From Motacilla alba alba (Eukaryota > Chordata > Aves > Passeriformes > Motacillidae): DNA of 64,000 bases. Both the position numbers and the translations under genes were made by a program. Location: positions 20,700,161 through 20,764,160 of the forward strand of contig NC_052046.1 of the NCBI RefSeq assembly GCF_015832195.1. Reading direction: 5' to 3'. Below are positions 12,797 to 27,416 of the stretch, piece after piece. The notes under the pieces were generated by a model. That model was not told the origin of the DNA. It worked only from the letters and a program-made list of their open reading frames with translations, and made no database searches. The stretch's first letter is position 1. Each line of letters starts with the position of its first letter.

Positions 12797-15700
12797 TGGG
12801 ACACCTGCCAGCAAGAAAAAAATTGTTAAAGTGGATCTTTGTAATCACCAGCTCCATAAAGCAGTCTACCATTCTCTTACAAAGTTACAGCAGCATGGCT
12901 ACAGACTGCTACTGATTCTTAAACCCTAAGTTTTACTTATCCAACATAATTCGAAGCCTCCTATGGTCTCGCACTTACCAACTAAACAATATTAAGTGTA
13001 AGATGTACTACTTAGACTTTGGTTCTATTTAAAAAACTGAACTCTTAATTATTATGCCATTTTTCAAAAACATCTTATGAACTGTCATTATAGTGCCCTT
13101 CTCATTATCCTTCCATAATTATAGTGTATCTTAAGAATATGTGCTAACAACCCATTTCTGCAAAAAGCTAAAATATTTCTTTAAAGGAAAATTTTTGTCA
13201 TTGTAGATATAATCTTTCAAACACAGAAGCTAATGAGTTTTTGTGTAATTTATATGTAAATATCTGGAGCTAGCAATGAAATTAAAATGTTTTTTGTGGC
13301 ATAGCTTCTAAAATAGCTGTGGTCATGCAGCAGTCAATTCATTAATTACACCTTCATATTTTGAATATGCAATCCTATAATATGGATAGTGATAAAAGTA
13401 CACTTCCACAATGCTATTTATTTTCAAGGATTTATACTGATTTCCTTGATTTCTGAAGCATACTATGCTTCAGTATAATTTCTACTCTTTAGAAAGCCAA
13501 ATGAAAAAAAATATGAAAATATACCATCTTTATGCTTTAATTTTAAACCCAAATAGTTACTCATTTTGGGCCACCAGACATTGTTAAAAATACCGTAAGG
13601 ACTGCTATCACATAGGAGTCTGATCACAAGATATATACCTTTCACTGCTAAAAGAGTTATGGTCTGTCTGCAAGCCAAATCCATGGACAAAATAACAAAG
13701 CTTAAAATTTGGAACAAATCCAATCAACTCTCTATGCATGCAGACTGCTGTGACCACATGGAATTCCTTTGATTTTTAAAGGGTACTGAGTGTGGAGCAG
13801 TTTGTGGGATTAAGCTATAATTTTGAACTTAAATGTTCATGTGCATTAATTTCACCAAGGTGGTTCAAATGTGCACTGATTTTCCATTTGTTGTCAGGAG
13901 GAGGGGAAGGTAACCAAATGAGCATTCTTACAGAAAACATTCTTATAAAAAAGCATTCTTATTTCTCTTGAAATGTCCCTAAGTTCCAAGATGAAATGGA
14001 TTCAGAGTAAAAGAAGGATTTTTACTGAACATGTCCTACCTTTTACATAATTAAGGAACCAAACTTCTTATTTCTGTGTTCAGGAGAATGTCTGAACCTA
14101 ATCCTATTGAAGTTCAAGCAAAATTTGTTCCTCAGAGAAAGTAGGTGACTCAGTCTTGTTTAGTGAGAAAACCCTGACTAAATTCTTTAGAACATAATTG
14201 AGAACTGAATGGAAAAAAGTCTCTGAAATACACAGGTCTTCTGCTTTTTAATATCCAATGGCAGCAAGGAAAAACAATTAAAGACATACATCCTTAGGTA
14301 AAATGGATGTTTGAGAATAAAGCCAATTCCACTCAACTCAAGTAAAATGTTGTCGCTGACTTCAGCAGAGCCGAAAACTTTCCTGATGGTCAAATCATTG
14401 TCCTACAGGAATAAATCTGAAGTTACCCCTCACCTACACAAAGAACTGTGACATGAGAGAATTACACGAATTAAGTCCCTTGCTTCTGTTATATTTTTGA
14501 AAAACAAAGACCACAGTATTCTTCAGTTTCTGCTGGGAAGTGGGTGTTCTTCATTATGCATAACCTAGCATTTTTAAGAAAATATGATGCTAATGAAACT
14601 TAAATTAGATAATAAAACTAAGGAAAAGATAACTTTATTTTCCAATACACCAATATTTTTGCAAGAACATACCTGAGTAGTAACATGTTCTAAATATGCC
14701 ATCACTAAATATTCAAATTATTCAAATTTTATAGACAATTACTAATTTCCTGTAAGGATATTCATACGCTCTCCTAGCTCCCAGTTTACCAGGAATAATT
14801 TTTTTTAACTTTTGAAAACAAATTCAGTCTAATGACTTTATCTACATCATCTTCCAGCTCAATTTTTTCATCTTATTACTTTCATATGAATGGTTTCTCC
14901 TTGTGATTTGTCTGAAAGCTCACAGCATACTTATGAACCAAATTGCTTGCTTCCATCATTTGCTTCTCTATATGTTTAAAAATAGACCAATTTGTCTTTT
15001 TTTTTGCTTTTGATACCACTTCTTCTAACTTTATTTTGAACCTTCAAGGAATCCATTTAGTTCTCAGATGCTGGGTTCCAAATGCAGAAGGCTACAGATG
15101 TAATACTTGACAGCTAGTAATTTTAAGACAAGAAACCTCTGAAAATACAAATCATCAAGACTGCCCATGAGATTAGATAGGTCTAATTGCTATAGGAAAT
15201 TAAAAAAAAAAAAAAAAAAAGGCAGCTAAAAACCAAATAAAATGAAACAAAAAGCCCACACCCAAAAAAAAAGCAGCACAAAGGTGCTGTTTGATCACCA
15301 GGAGCCTAGTAAATAATTAAGGAGCTAAAGAGACCCAAAAGGTAGAGTCTCAAGCCAACAATTATCTCAACCAACCATTAAAGATTATGAAAACAGTCAC
15401 AATTATGACAACTGCAAAAATGTTGGTTCAATTCGCTAACAGAGGGTGTAAAAGGGACACCAAGCAAAAGTTGAATGAAAGAACACAGCTACATAGGTAA
15501 ATAACTTGGGATAAGATGGCAGCCAGACCATTTTGAGACAGCCAAGAAAAATCTGTGCCCAAGCCAAAAGAGAAGATCATATAACTCCTAATAAAGTGGG
15601 TGCAGTGCCCCTGAAATGTGACCACAGTGGGGAAGTGGAATGTAAAAGAGGTAGGAGGGAAGATGGTTGATTACATGGCCATGCCTGCTCTGAAGAAATC

Positions 15701-18700
15701 AGAAGTCATTTCATGAGGCAGATGGGGAAGTGGTCTGGGACTGCTGGGTATTCCTGTGGGGCTGCTGAAGAGCTGCACAGACAGACAGGAAATGCATGAT
15801 GAATGTACAACTGTCACTGACAACTCTGACTGACACATCAGCCAGGAGGAAACTGCACAGACAGACAGACCATTATCTGTTCAACAGGCTGGTCAAGGAC
15901 TGGAGCAGCAGTACACTCCTGTCATGCCATGGATCAAACGGCTAGCGCACCATACAAGGACACCTTAAAAAGAAAAAATCCTCGTCTTTTTTTGGCAGGA
16001 TATACAGGCAGCATGCTAAAATATACTAGTACACTGTATCAAAAAGTGAAAGGTATCACACTGAAATTCTACTATTTGCCTTATCAAACTTTTTAAAACT
16101 CTATCACAATTTTTTAAGAAGTGCTCCTTGTACAGATTTGGCCCATGAAAACAACAGATCTCAAAGAACTCCCATGAAAAGTTGTGGAGATGGCCGTGAT
16201 TCTTAACAGACAAAACATACAAAACTAATCAGTTTCAGAGACGCCAGCTTAGTAGTGTGTACACAAGATCTGTGCCAGTAGTACTCAGTGCAATAAAAAA
16301 GCCATGTTTATTTAATGTATTAATGCAGATGTAAGCTACAGACTACCTCTTCAAGAAGTCTCTCTTATCTGTAACTCTAACCTGAAAAAAAATCCATTTC
16401 CTTTGCAAATATGATTACTGGCATGACACTGATTATTTGAGTAGGACACTTAGGTCAAACAGCTAAGAAAGACAAATCCTCTGTGAATATTGTAAGCATT
16501 GCTCAAACTTGTCAGGTAAATTATCTGCAGTTATAGCCAATCCCAGGCACCTTAGGGGAATACAGCCATTTGTCTCCTGCAGAGAAATGAGAGAAGATTC
16601 TTCCTGATCCCTGTGAACTGTCTGTTTTCAGGCCTAATGCATGCAGTTGTGCAACTATGCAGCTCACACAGAGTTCCATGATTGCAAATGTATTCCCACA
16701 TTAAAAATATAAATAATTTTTAAAAAGAGACATACTAATTCACAGATTTGGTTATAAGAAAGCATTGCAATAATTCAATTGTACCTCCACACACCCTTAG
16801 CGTAAAAATGTAATTTATCCTAGAAGCTAGAGAAGTTAAAAAATACTCCTTAAAAGCTATTCAATCTCACATTAAGAATTATTTAGAGCATAATCTGAGA
16901 ACAACTGTCCTAGGTTATCCAGTTATCTGCCTTTCCCTCCACAGCAGTCATTTGTGAGTATTTGCAAAGGAAACAGGACAGCTTGTACTTATACCTCCCC
17001 TGATAGAAGTCCCCAGCTCTGTGGCTTAGGGTACTTGAGAGACAGGGATTGCATCTTATAATTTAATTGATTTTTCTTTTATTGTCTTCAGCCCTTTGAT
17101 AATTCTTCTTCATTCTGAAAAAAACAAATTGTTTCAATGTCTGTGTGGGGGATATTGTCATGCCTTTATCAAAAAAGTTGAGTCCCACTTCAGTAGAGCT
17201 TCTTCCCTTTGAAATCACTATTTTTTTTAAAATCAGATTAATACATGGGATTTCTCAGAATTGTGCCATTACACTGCAGCCCTTCACAGTCACCACCATG
17301 TGCACTCATAGGATTTTCAAACTTTCTGAAGTGTATGTATCACAGTTCAAAAAGTTACTATAACAGTGGCAAAAACAGTAGCAGATACAAAGGCAAAATT
17401 AATTATTTCTCCTTACATGTTAATGTCTATTTATAAATTCAAGGATAACATTGCCCTTTCTACCAGTCTCATTATCCAAATTGGCCAATTAAATGCAGAG
17501 TCTCTATAAAACGCTATTATTACTAGCTGTATGTTACTGGAAATGTCCAGTTGCCAGAAGGGACTATTTTTATCAAATTAACACTGAGATAGAAATATAC
17601 CTGTTACAGGATTGGAAACATACATGAACACTAGTATTACATACGCTCTAAAGAATTTCATTTATCAACAAGAATAACTCACACAATGTCTTTGATTTCA
17701 GTACAGTAAATGAGTAAAGCATGAAAACTCTTACTAGAAAAGCAAGCTGTTCAAAATCAGTATGAAACACCAGCTGCTTACTTATACATACATCAAACTA
17801 CTCCAAAACTACTCAGAGAGCCACCAACAAGCATGAGTGATATTAAAGACAGATATTGACATAAATAACCAAGACTTTTGAAGGAATATTTCTTTATGGA
17901 AAATATTTTAGGAGACCAAAATACAGTCAGAATGAGGGGAAAACTACCAAGATGGATGTAATTCAAACATATTAAAAAAAAAAAAAGTAAGAAAATTCAG
18001 GCTAGGTAAAACCAACAAATATGTATGATTGGACATGAAGCTCTTTATAAGTTTCAGGTAGGTGAACACATTCTTCATATATATAATACTAGACAATTTG
18101 CCAGTTAATCTGCTTGAAAAGATTGTCAGAAAATAAACTAAAATAAAGGGAACTGATTGTCTCCCAACTAAGAGTAAACAGAGCTAAATACTAAAAATTA
18201 TTAATATTTCATTTTTAGGGAATATTTCCAGACATGTTATCTCTGAAAGCAAGGTTTTATTTTTTACTTTTAAACCAAATTATACTTTTTGGCACTAATT
18301 TTTTAATTATTAGAGGTTTTAAGAACAAGCTCTTTAAATAAGGACTATCCTTCTCACACCCTCTTGCCTCTTGCTCAACAATAAACCTAACAAGTTCATT
18401 AGGGTTACATATTTTTTGCTTTTTATTTTTCATGCTGTGCAACATGATTTATCTATGCACCCAATCACAGACATCCCATTTTTGCATAAAGGTAAAAGAC
18501 CAGGCAAAAACGTACCTCTTACGAAAAATTAAATTAACCTAATTCCAACACCTATGACTATAAACTGAACAGATCAGACTGAATCTCAGATCTCTTAAAT
18601 GGATCAAACTCCTATCTGACAACTCCAACTCCTATTTCTAAAGTATGGAAAATCTAAAAAGAGACAAAATAACAGTGACTGTCTTGTACTTTCACCCTTT

Positions 18701-20339
18701 TTTTTTTTTTGCATACATATACGTAACTATATTTTAAAAAGTGGTCATTTTGCAAGTGCAGAAAATGTCACTAATGCCAGAGAACTGGATGTCACTAATA
18801 CTAGAGAATTGCAATGGAATTAGTAACTCCTAAGATAATTTGGTAATTCATTAGATTTGCACAGTTTACCAATAGTAATACTCTCTACTACACAGGTTTT
18901 TTATGTCTTTTTAAAAGGTTTACTTCAGCACATCCTTTGCCTTACAGAAAGTGGTACACCACAACAGCATTTTGTCCTAAAATAAAGAACATGTCTTATT
19001 TGGTTCCTTCCTCAAAAACCTCAAACCAAAAAGAGCTATTTAAACCAAGCAAGGAAAAGAAAAACATACATGTTACACATCACTCATCAGAAATAGCTTT
19101 TTCTATTATTAGTTTTCCATGTCTTTAATGCTGCCATAGACTACCACAGTCTAACTCTATTGGACTTTGTTCTGATACTTAGCTTGGGTGGATAAATTCT
19201 GAGTTACAGCCAAAAAAACTATTGCTGCTGTAAGTTCTAGTTCTCCTGATTCATATAAATCTTTTAAATAATTGCACTGTAAATGAAACACTTCCATACT
19301 ACTTTTTCTAAACTGCAAATGCAGTCAGAAACGTAAAAATAAACACAGTTCTGAAAAAAAAAAAAATTAAGCTGTCATTTGTATTCATCAATTTCGGCAA
19401 TGTAATAATAGAATAGCAGTTGCAAATTTATCACAATCAGTAGTACTATTAGTGCCCTTAGGACACTCAGAATAACTCCTGATCCACGTAAAAAATACTG
19501 TGAAATTGCATCAGAAATATAGAGCCACCTACCTAGGTGACAATGGTGATTTCAAATAATATTCAGGGATAACATAGAGATTCGGCATTTGCTCTATCAC
19601 AAGAGTGTAGGAAATACTTGATTTATTGCCTTCTGAACCTCAGAAGCATTTGAAACTTTTATTGCATTCTCAGCGTTGAGCCAAAATTTAGATGGAGTTA
19701 TACAGATGTAGCTAGCTCAAACTGGGCTAGAGAATAAACCAGAAATTTCTACTTATCTATTCTAAATACACTGTTAATAACTCCTTTATCAGTACATTCA
19801 GGATAAGTCCAGCAACTAACACATAATGCTTTTTTTCAAAGGACATTGATACTGAACAGCTTAAGCCGCTTGTAGGGCAACGGTGTTTTTAGAGTGTGCT
19901 AATGCAACCAAGTCTGGGGAAAAGGAAAGCTAGCAAAACTAATTACATAGGTGTGGTTGGGGGCATCCTGCCACACAGCAGAAAATAAAAAGCAACTAGT
20001 CTAGACCTCTGGCAGAAGGGAAACACAGCTAACAGCTATGATTACTAACCAAGTTTTAGCTCTGTTGTACAGAAATAAATTAGAAAAGTTAGTCCAATAA
20101 CATATTGCACATATATTTCTAAGTTTTTCTATGATTTCTTTCCGTGATTTTACTGTGGATATGCCTTTTTTTCTAAATTTGTGAATATTGCAAATAACTA
20201 ATTTCCAATCTCTGAGAAGATCACTTATCTTTATACACAAAATGTCCACTTTATTTACCCTTACTCACACTGCATATGGCATAAAAGGCTAAGTCTTGGC
20301 TGTAAAGAGTATCAGTTCATTAGGATGACAGACCACACC
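12797..20339. other. Intronic sequence, nothing recognised
   Basis: AT-rich intron. There is a 19-A run at 15202-15220, and two CAGACAGACAG runs about 80 bases apart near 15775 and 15855. The block 15120-15960 is somewhat less AT-rich and may be an old repeat, but I cannot name it. No exon is expected or seen. Confidence 0.65.
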
Positions 20340-21010
20340 TGGTACAGAAGAACCTAAGAACTGCAACATGGGCCAGACCACAGATTCCACTATCCCAATA
20401 CCTTGCCTTCACAATGAACTAAGAGAAGGCCCAAGAAAGAATAACACCACTGCAAGCATAAAATCTCAATTATACTAGTACTCTCCCAAGTATTTTTGGC
20501 TCAGAATTTTTGAGACAGATGTGCTTCTGTGTATTTAGTACTTTCAATGGATTTTTCTTCTGTGAACATGCCTAGCCAACCTTTCAACCTATACATATGT
20601 CCAGCTTCCATAAAGGGACTTGCCAAGAAGTTTCAACATTAGCTAAACCTTGCATTAAGAGGGGCTGCCTCTCTTCTCCTGGTTTTGAGTCTTTCTTCTA
20701 TATTTTCTGGACAGCCTCAAGTTCTTGTGGTGAAAGATGCTATGAACAATTTTCTCCTCATTTATGCCCTCCATACAGTCTTGTAACTGGTTAGATCACT
20801 GTAGTGCTGTCCCAGATCTGACTTTTTCAAAAATTGACTCCTTCAAGTAAGAGAATCCTCAATTTAGTCATTCCTTGTAAAGAAAGTCACAGACTTTGCA
20901 GTCATCCTTGCTGCTCTTCTTGAATTCTCTGAAAACCTTTTGAGATGAGAAGGCCAGAGTCATACAAACTATTCAAGATGTAGGCATACCATGCCCAGTT
21001 TAACCAACTG
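20340..21010 (-). mobile_element. Old, degraded CR1-like LINE 3' fragment
   Basis: Read on the plus strand, it opens with AGAACTGCAACATGGGCCAGACC and, 600 bases on, contains TTTTGAGATGAGAAGGCCAGA and ACTATTCAAGATGTAGGCATACCATG-like sequence. Split into short pieces, these resemble the reverse complement of an ancient CR1 3' end that is abundant in reptile and some bird genomes. So the element would lie on the minus strand with its 3' end near 20340. Divergence is high and the middle is hard to align by eye. Confidence 0.6.
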
Positions 21011-24000
21011 CATAACAAGGTTATTTATTCTTTTCCCAGTAATCTTTAATACATTTAATTTGCTGGATTAACAATGTATACTTGACAAGTAGTCCAAATT
21101 TTCTCAGGCAAATAATAATATCCAATAACAGGAGCAGTGGTTGCGTTTTGCTACTTCTGGTTGATATTTGTACAAAATTTCTGAGAAGAAGATTGAAACT
21201 CTTACATATATACTGTCACAACTTATTTTTCCTGAAAATAATGAGAACCCTTGGACTCAATTAAAGAATCACAAAATTATATTTACACAAAGAGCTAAAT
21301 TTCAGTAGCTTAATGCATTAATTAAAACCTTCTTCAGTCAATGCAAAAAAGATTATTTGCTGACTTCTTCTAAAGGCCAAAAACAAAGACAGTCATTCCA
21401 CCCAAATTATTTTTAACCCAGACTAGAATCAAAATAATTTTTTTGTCTGAGGAGCATATTCACAACCATGTATTTTACAAGTTTAGTGCTTTTTTTCTAT
21501 AAGCATATGTTACAATAAGTTACAATAAAGGATTTCTCCTCTTCAGAAAATGTCAGCAAACAATTTGATCTGATTGCTTAAACAATACAAAGCCAATTGA
21601 GTGCTGGACATCTGTGGTAGTTTTCCAAATGACATGCAAAATAAAGCTAATAAAGTCTGAAGCTGGCATAGTCTATGGTCTGCTTGTGAACAGAAAGGAA
21701 AATAAATACATAGAATTAAATGGCAGCAGAGGCAAAGACTGTTCTAACAAAGAGGATCCGTTCAAAAGAAATACACAATTTTACAAGAAGAAAAATATGT
21801 CAGAGATCTTGTCTGAGTTTGTTAGAGCACATCAACCTGTCATGGTAAGACCAGAAAGAACTAAATTTGATTTTCTGTGCTTTTTAAAAGGGCCTGGCAA
21901 ATGGAATACTTGCCCTTCATATGGAACTTAGAAGTGTGTCTGTATGAAAAGGAAAACACATAGAACCCAAACACATAGAACCCAGAACTGCATGCAAATC
22001 TTTGTTTCATCTTCTTTTCCATGTAATACAAGCCAGGAAGCAATATTAGCTCTACTGAAGACCAAAAAAGTTTGTGTAGCATCTGTTATCATTTATCATT
22101 TTCCTTATCATTTCAGATGTATAGTATCTATTATAATTTATCATTATCATTTTCATTTCAGGAAAAATAACTTATTTTTTACAAATCATTTTAATGTCAA
22201 GAGCAACTAACTGTTGTGAATGAAGGGAATGAATATCATGAGACATTAACTGACTTAACAGCAGTCACTCTTCATAAACCACATTACTGTTATTGTATAC
22301 AGGCTAGAATTAATCAACTGTATCTATCCAGGCTGTCTGCAGGCATACATCGTTGCTTCCTCTTACCTTAAAGAAAGCAAGAATGAAGCTAGTGCAATTT
22401 ATTTTATTACTCCTGACAAAAATAAAAAGAATCACAGAACTAGATAGGAAAGAAAATGGGCTTCAGAAACCATGATCTATCCTGCAAAGGGATGCACGTG
22501 TCAGGATTCTCTGTATACAAATTCTTCAACCTAAGCTATTAAATCCATATTAAAACTATCTGATTGTCTAAAGGAATTTATCAGTGATTCCTTAGGTTTA
22601 AACCTTCCATACATGATTCAAGCCTTCACTTTGTAAACTACTCTTTCAAAGCTAACCTGTCTTGAAATGGAAAAATAAATTAATAAATTCCTGCTCATTA
22701 CATTTATTAAGCCCACCAAGTATTTAGCCACTTTTGTATTTTCTGGAAACTTTTACAGTTATATTTCCAAAATTAGTTTGGTTCCCCCTATAGACTTTAT
22801 GAAAAAAAAAATCCATTACTTTCTTTAACTGACAATCTACTCCTTCATATTAAAATTGACCTGAACTTCTGCTTTATTTTTTACCACATACAGCATATTA
22901 CCATGAGACTATTAAAATAATTATTCCCATGAGTTTTATAAAATTTTAGATGCTGAACAGAAATTTTGGCTGGCTCCAAGGAGAACCTTTATTCCCATGA
23001 GGGCAGTCAAGTAGTAAAGTGGTCTGCCCAAAAAGGTTTTGCAAGATTTGACTGGGTAAAGTCAAAGACTGAAGACATCCTGAGGTCCTTTTGGACTGAA
23101 TCCAATAGATTCTAAGTAGGTGTTACCTAAAAATCTTCACCTCATTTAATTAATAATTATGAAAAAATAAATATTACATTCTAACACAACTCTTCAGAAT
23201 ATTCACTGGAAAGTAAATTACATGTAAATTACATTACTCAAAATGGAAGCATCATTAGAACCATAGTTATTGTATAGTATTAATTTTATCCTTAGTACAG
23301 AAAACTGGGGGAAGAGGTTCCCTTCCTCTTCCACTCTGAGTTGGAATAATGCTACATCTTCCTAATAACTAAACATGGAAGTTCTTCAACTTCATTCCCC
23401 AATTAGTTGACTGTGAAGTTTTAAACACATGACATTGCTCTGCAAAGCACATTCTCTTCCACAATGCCAACACAATCCCCCAAAACACTAACTGTAAGAA
23501 ACCCAGGAAGTTCAAGCTGAAAGAAAAATAAGCATGCCTTATTTCTTTTTGCCTCATTAAATTTTAGAAATTAATGTAGCTAAACCATTAAAAATAATGA
23601 CTGGTAAATACTGTAAGACCTACAAACAAGAAAAAAATCACATCCAAGAAAATATTTCTTTCAATTGTGACTGAAAAAATGGGGAGAACTTCACTGTCTT
23701 AAGGTCACAAAATTATTATTTTCTAATGATTATTTTCTAATTATTAGTTTCATTTCTGTAAAGTTACTGAACTAAAACACTTAAATTCTCCCCAGATTTA
23801 TAGAAAAGGAAGGATAAATTTAGAAGTTTAATAAAGTAAGGATGATTTAAAAGAGGTTGGATAGCATGTAGGAACTACCACTATTTGATTTTCTTTTTAT
23901 TAACTGTAATTTCTGTTTTATAAAGTAGTCTGGTTCTCATTTGTTCAGTTTAAGTTATTTTAGTGTTTCTATTATTGTCAAGCATAGCTTTATTCAATAA

Positions 24001-24059
24001 ATACAAGTCATTTACAAATGTAAATACTTTAATCAAATTCCCACTTTTGCTTGGAAGAA
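21011..24059. other. Intronic sequence; small tandem repeats and a possible CR1 relic
   Basis: No exon or RNA gene is recognised. A 15-base unit (ACACATAGAACCCAA) is repeated twice at 21955-21984. A loose duplication rich in TTATCATTT lies at about 22085-22160. A stretch at 22430-22760 begins with GAATCACAGAACTAGA, which hints at a very old CR1 3' end on the minus strand. That last point is weak. Confidence 0.5.
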
Positions 24060-25010
24060 CCTGGGAAAAAACATGTGGTGTTCCTCAGAACTGTGTTGGG
24101 GCCAGTCCTGTTTAACATCTTTATCAATTATGTGTATAAACCTCTGCAAGTTCACAGATGACACCAAGCTGGGTGGGAGTGCTGATCTGCTGGAGGGCAG
24201 GAAGGCTCTGCAGAGGGATCTGGACAGGCTGGATCATGGGCTAAGGACAATGGTGTGAGGTCAAGTAAGGCAAAATGCCAAGTTCTACTCTTGGGTCACA
24301 ACAACCCCAGGCAGTGCCACAGGCTGGGGCAGAGTGACTGGAAAGGACCTGGGGGTGCTGGGACAGCAGCTGAACATGAGCCAGGGTGTGCCCAGGTGGC
24401 CAAGAAGGCCAATGGCATCCTGGCCTGGATCAGCAGTGGTGTGGCCAGCAGGAGCAGGGCAGGGATTGTCCCCCTGTGCTGGGCACTGGTGAGGCCACAC
24501 CTCGAGTGCTGCGTCCAGTTTTTGGCCACTCCCTACAAGACACTGAGGTGATGGAGTGGGGACAGAGAAGGGCAATGGAGCTGGGGCAGAGTCTGGAGCA
24601 TGAGTCCTGTGAGGAGCTGAGGGACTGGGGGTGTTTAGCCCAGGAAAAAGGAGGCTCAGGGGAGACCTTATCGCTCTCTACAACTGCCTGAAAGGAGGCT
24701 GTAGAAAGGTAAGGGTCAGCCTCTTCTTCCAGGCAACAAGTGACATGATGAGGGGAAATGGCCTTAAATTGTGCCAGGGGACATTTGGATTACATATTAG
24801 GGAACATTTTTTCACACAAAGGGTTGTAAAGCATTGGAACAGGCTTCTCAGGGAAGTGGTGGAATCACTATCTCTGGAAATGTTCAAAACACATGTGAAT
24901 ACAACACTTGAAAATATGGTCTTATTGGTGGTGATGCTGGGTTGACAGCTGGACTTGATAATCTTAAATTTCTTTTTGAACCTTAATGATTCTGTTATTC
25001 TATGATTTTC
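24060..25010 (+). mobile_element. CR1 LINE fragment: reverse transcriptase part and 3' UTR
   Basis: This is a 5'-truncated CR1 on the plus strand. It starts in the reverse-transcriptase block (GVPQ, then [10 protein letters not shown], near 24080-24130), followed by the catalytic [13 protein letters not shown] at about 24150-24190. The following C-terminal blocks are KANGILAWI and [13 protein letters not shown]. The 3' UTR ends with the CR1-type tail ATTCTGTTATTCTATGATT at 24990-25008. Several frameshifts and stops make it inactive. It is antisense to ADAMTS6. Confidence 0.93.
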
Positions 25011-26085
25011 ACTTGTAAAAAAAACAAAAAAATCTGAATAAAATGTTATTTTTATTAGTTAATTTTTTTTATGTAATTAAAAGTCATGAATCTGTTTAAG
25101 TTCTTGAGCTACTTATGAGAATGTGCAAGAAAAGAGTTTCCTTCTAGTAATGAGGGGAGAGATGGTAATTTCAGCAGTGCACAGACTATAAAGAAGACCC
25201 ACATGTTTCAGTGAAGTTACTACCTCTAGCACAGCACCATACTATTTAGAATGCCATTTTTAGGAAGGGACACATAAAGGAACAAAGTTTTTCGGACTGC
25301 CAAACAGTCTGCTTAATAGACTCAAGACATAACCAAAAATAGAATTGCAAAACATCACAATTCTCCTGACCAAGTGCATCTCATACTATTGCTATTGTTT
25401 TATGCTTGTTTTTTTTAACCACTAAATAATTAACAATCATAACCAAAATGTGACTAAAATGGAATAGCTTCAAAACCAGTCTTGGTCAAAGACCCATAAA
25501 CACTTCCATGGCCTAAGAGACTGCATTTCACACGTCTGAAAAATTCCTTGGTTTTTGAAGTACAATTTCTTGTTCTTCACTGATTTCAAACACACTGTTC
25601 ACAATTGTGTAACATATTTCACTCTGCTTTGGCAGGTGGTTGAAAGAGCGCATAGGCCAGAAATTTCTTCTGAAAGAATCTGGACAATGAACATTTGTCA
25701 GCATTACTTATGACCTTGCAATTTCTAAGCAGGACTAACTGTCCTAAAACAACAATATAACCAAATACCTTTCATTACAGCTAAATTAATGTGCAAGCTA
25801 AGGAACTGCCTGTACCTCTTCCTGCCTATTTATCCAATAACTTAGCACTCCCTTTTTCAAGCTGCTGAGAGTAATAAATGAGAGATTTACATGGGTCTGG
25901 CTGAAGTAGTGTGAAGGCAATCCAAATGCAACCTCAGTGCTATCCAAAGAGCCATCTTAAAAGGTCTGAAAAAGAATCACATACATTTGGAAGCTGAATG
26001 TTATCAGCTCCCAAAAATACAAGTTCTACAGTTTTCAGAACACAACATGAACAAAATATTCAGAAATAACAAAAATACTAACCTG

Positions 26086-26131
26086 ATATATATAATATAA
26101 TGTAATAATAATATATATAATATATATATTT
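26086..26131. repeat. AT-rich microsatellite
   Basis: Imperfect (TA)n and (TAA)n units, self-complementary and likely variable in length. Confidence 0.85.
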
Positions 26132-26896
26132 TTATATTTTCACCTGATGTCCTAACATAATGTTACAAATACCTACAGTGGCAATTTGATTCAAACAAGA
26201 GTATTGAATAGTCATTCGTTCTGTAACTCACTACAAAGCTAATTTTAAAATACGGTTTTGTTACTTGCCATATGGAAAAGAAAAAATGAATTTTGGCAGT
26301 TTCTATCCTTCTTGCCCTGACCTTAAGGCATCTTGTCCTCCAAGATCATAACTGCATTACCTCTCAGCTTATTGACAGTGAAACAGTCAGCTTCATGGGC
26401 TAAAAGCTAACTCCTATTATCTTGTTGGCACTTCCTAGTAAGTTGCTTATATGTCTAACTATTACACAGACTCTTACATTTCCCTGGCATGAGCCTTACT
26501 CTACGTAGATCTAGGAGTCTTCCCAGAAAAGTCATGTTGGTCAACATGTACTTAAAACACCAAAACATACAAAACTGAAAGCCATTTAGGAACTATGTCT
26601 CAACTTCAGAAAGAATCCAAACAAAAACATGAAAAAATATTTTTTGTTAAATGATCTGAATATTCTTCCTTCTCCATTAGACTGACCAGGATTTGACATT
26701 CCAGTTAGTCAAATCTAAAACCATTACTAAGAGTTCCAAAATTTCATCATTTGTGAGTGAATAACAAGTCTGGTTACACAAATTCCAGACTACCAAAATC
26801 ACATCTCACTGCTAAGATATGCTACTGACAACATTTTCAATTTTTTTAAAACAACAAAATTTCAGAAATTATCTCACTCTTCTGAAAATCACTTGT

Positions 26897-26931
26897 GGGG
26901 CCAAGTGGGGGGAGGGGGCAGGTAGCAGGGG
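26897..26931 (+). other. Possible G-quadruplex-forming G-run cluster
   Basis: There are four plus-strand G runs of 4, 6, 5 and 4 bases, separated by loops of 6, 1 and 9 bases. This fits the usual pattern for an intramolecular G-quadruplex. The G-rich strand is the template strand of ADAMTS6, so the nascent RNA would be C-rich here. Confidence 0.6.
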
Positions 26932-27387
26932 TCAGAATTAAAAACAGGGGAAATTTAAATAAGTATTTGACTTGAAACAATTCAATCTGTCGTGTGGGGT
27001 TTTTTTGTTTCTAGATATAAGAGTATTTTTAATGAAATCTCTTATTCCTAAGAACTAATAATTTGGTTTTACAAGGGAAAAACATCTCTCCATTTATTCA
27101 CAGACCTGCTTTAGTACCTGCTATGAACAAGAACAAGTGCTTTCACAGCATCCTGCCAAAACTGATACAAGACTCAAAGATTATTAATAGAATCATGCAG
27201 TTTAATTGCTAAAAACGTCAGTCAGTGATGCAACTTCTGTAACATAGACATATATCTTCTTCTACTTGGAGAAATACTAAATATAGTAATTACCTAAACA
27301 GAGAATTGTCCTGAATGACAACTATGTTCTGAGAGATAATAAAAAGCTTTCAATTCCAAATTATAAAAGTTACAATGATTTCTCATT

Positions 27388-27416
27388 AAAAAAAAATATA
27401 TATATATATACATATA
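27388..27416. repeat. A run and (AT)n microsatellite
   Basis: A run of A is followed by about eight AT units and CATATA. Confidence 0.88.

Noticed and set aside
21614..21931. Plus-strand open frame of 105 codons
   Set aside because: Low-information Lys-rich composition, no family resemblance and no supporting context.
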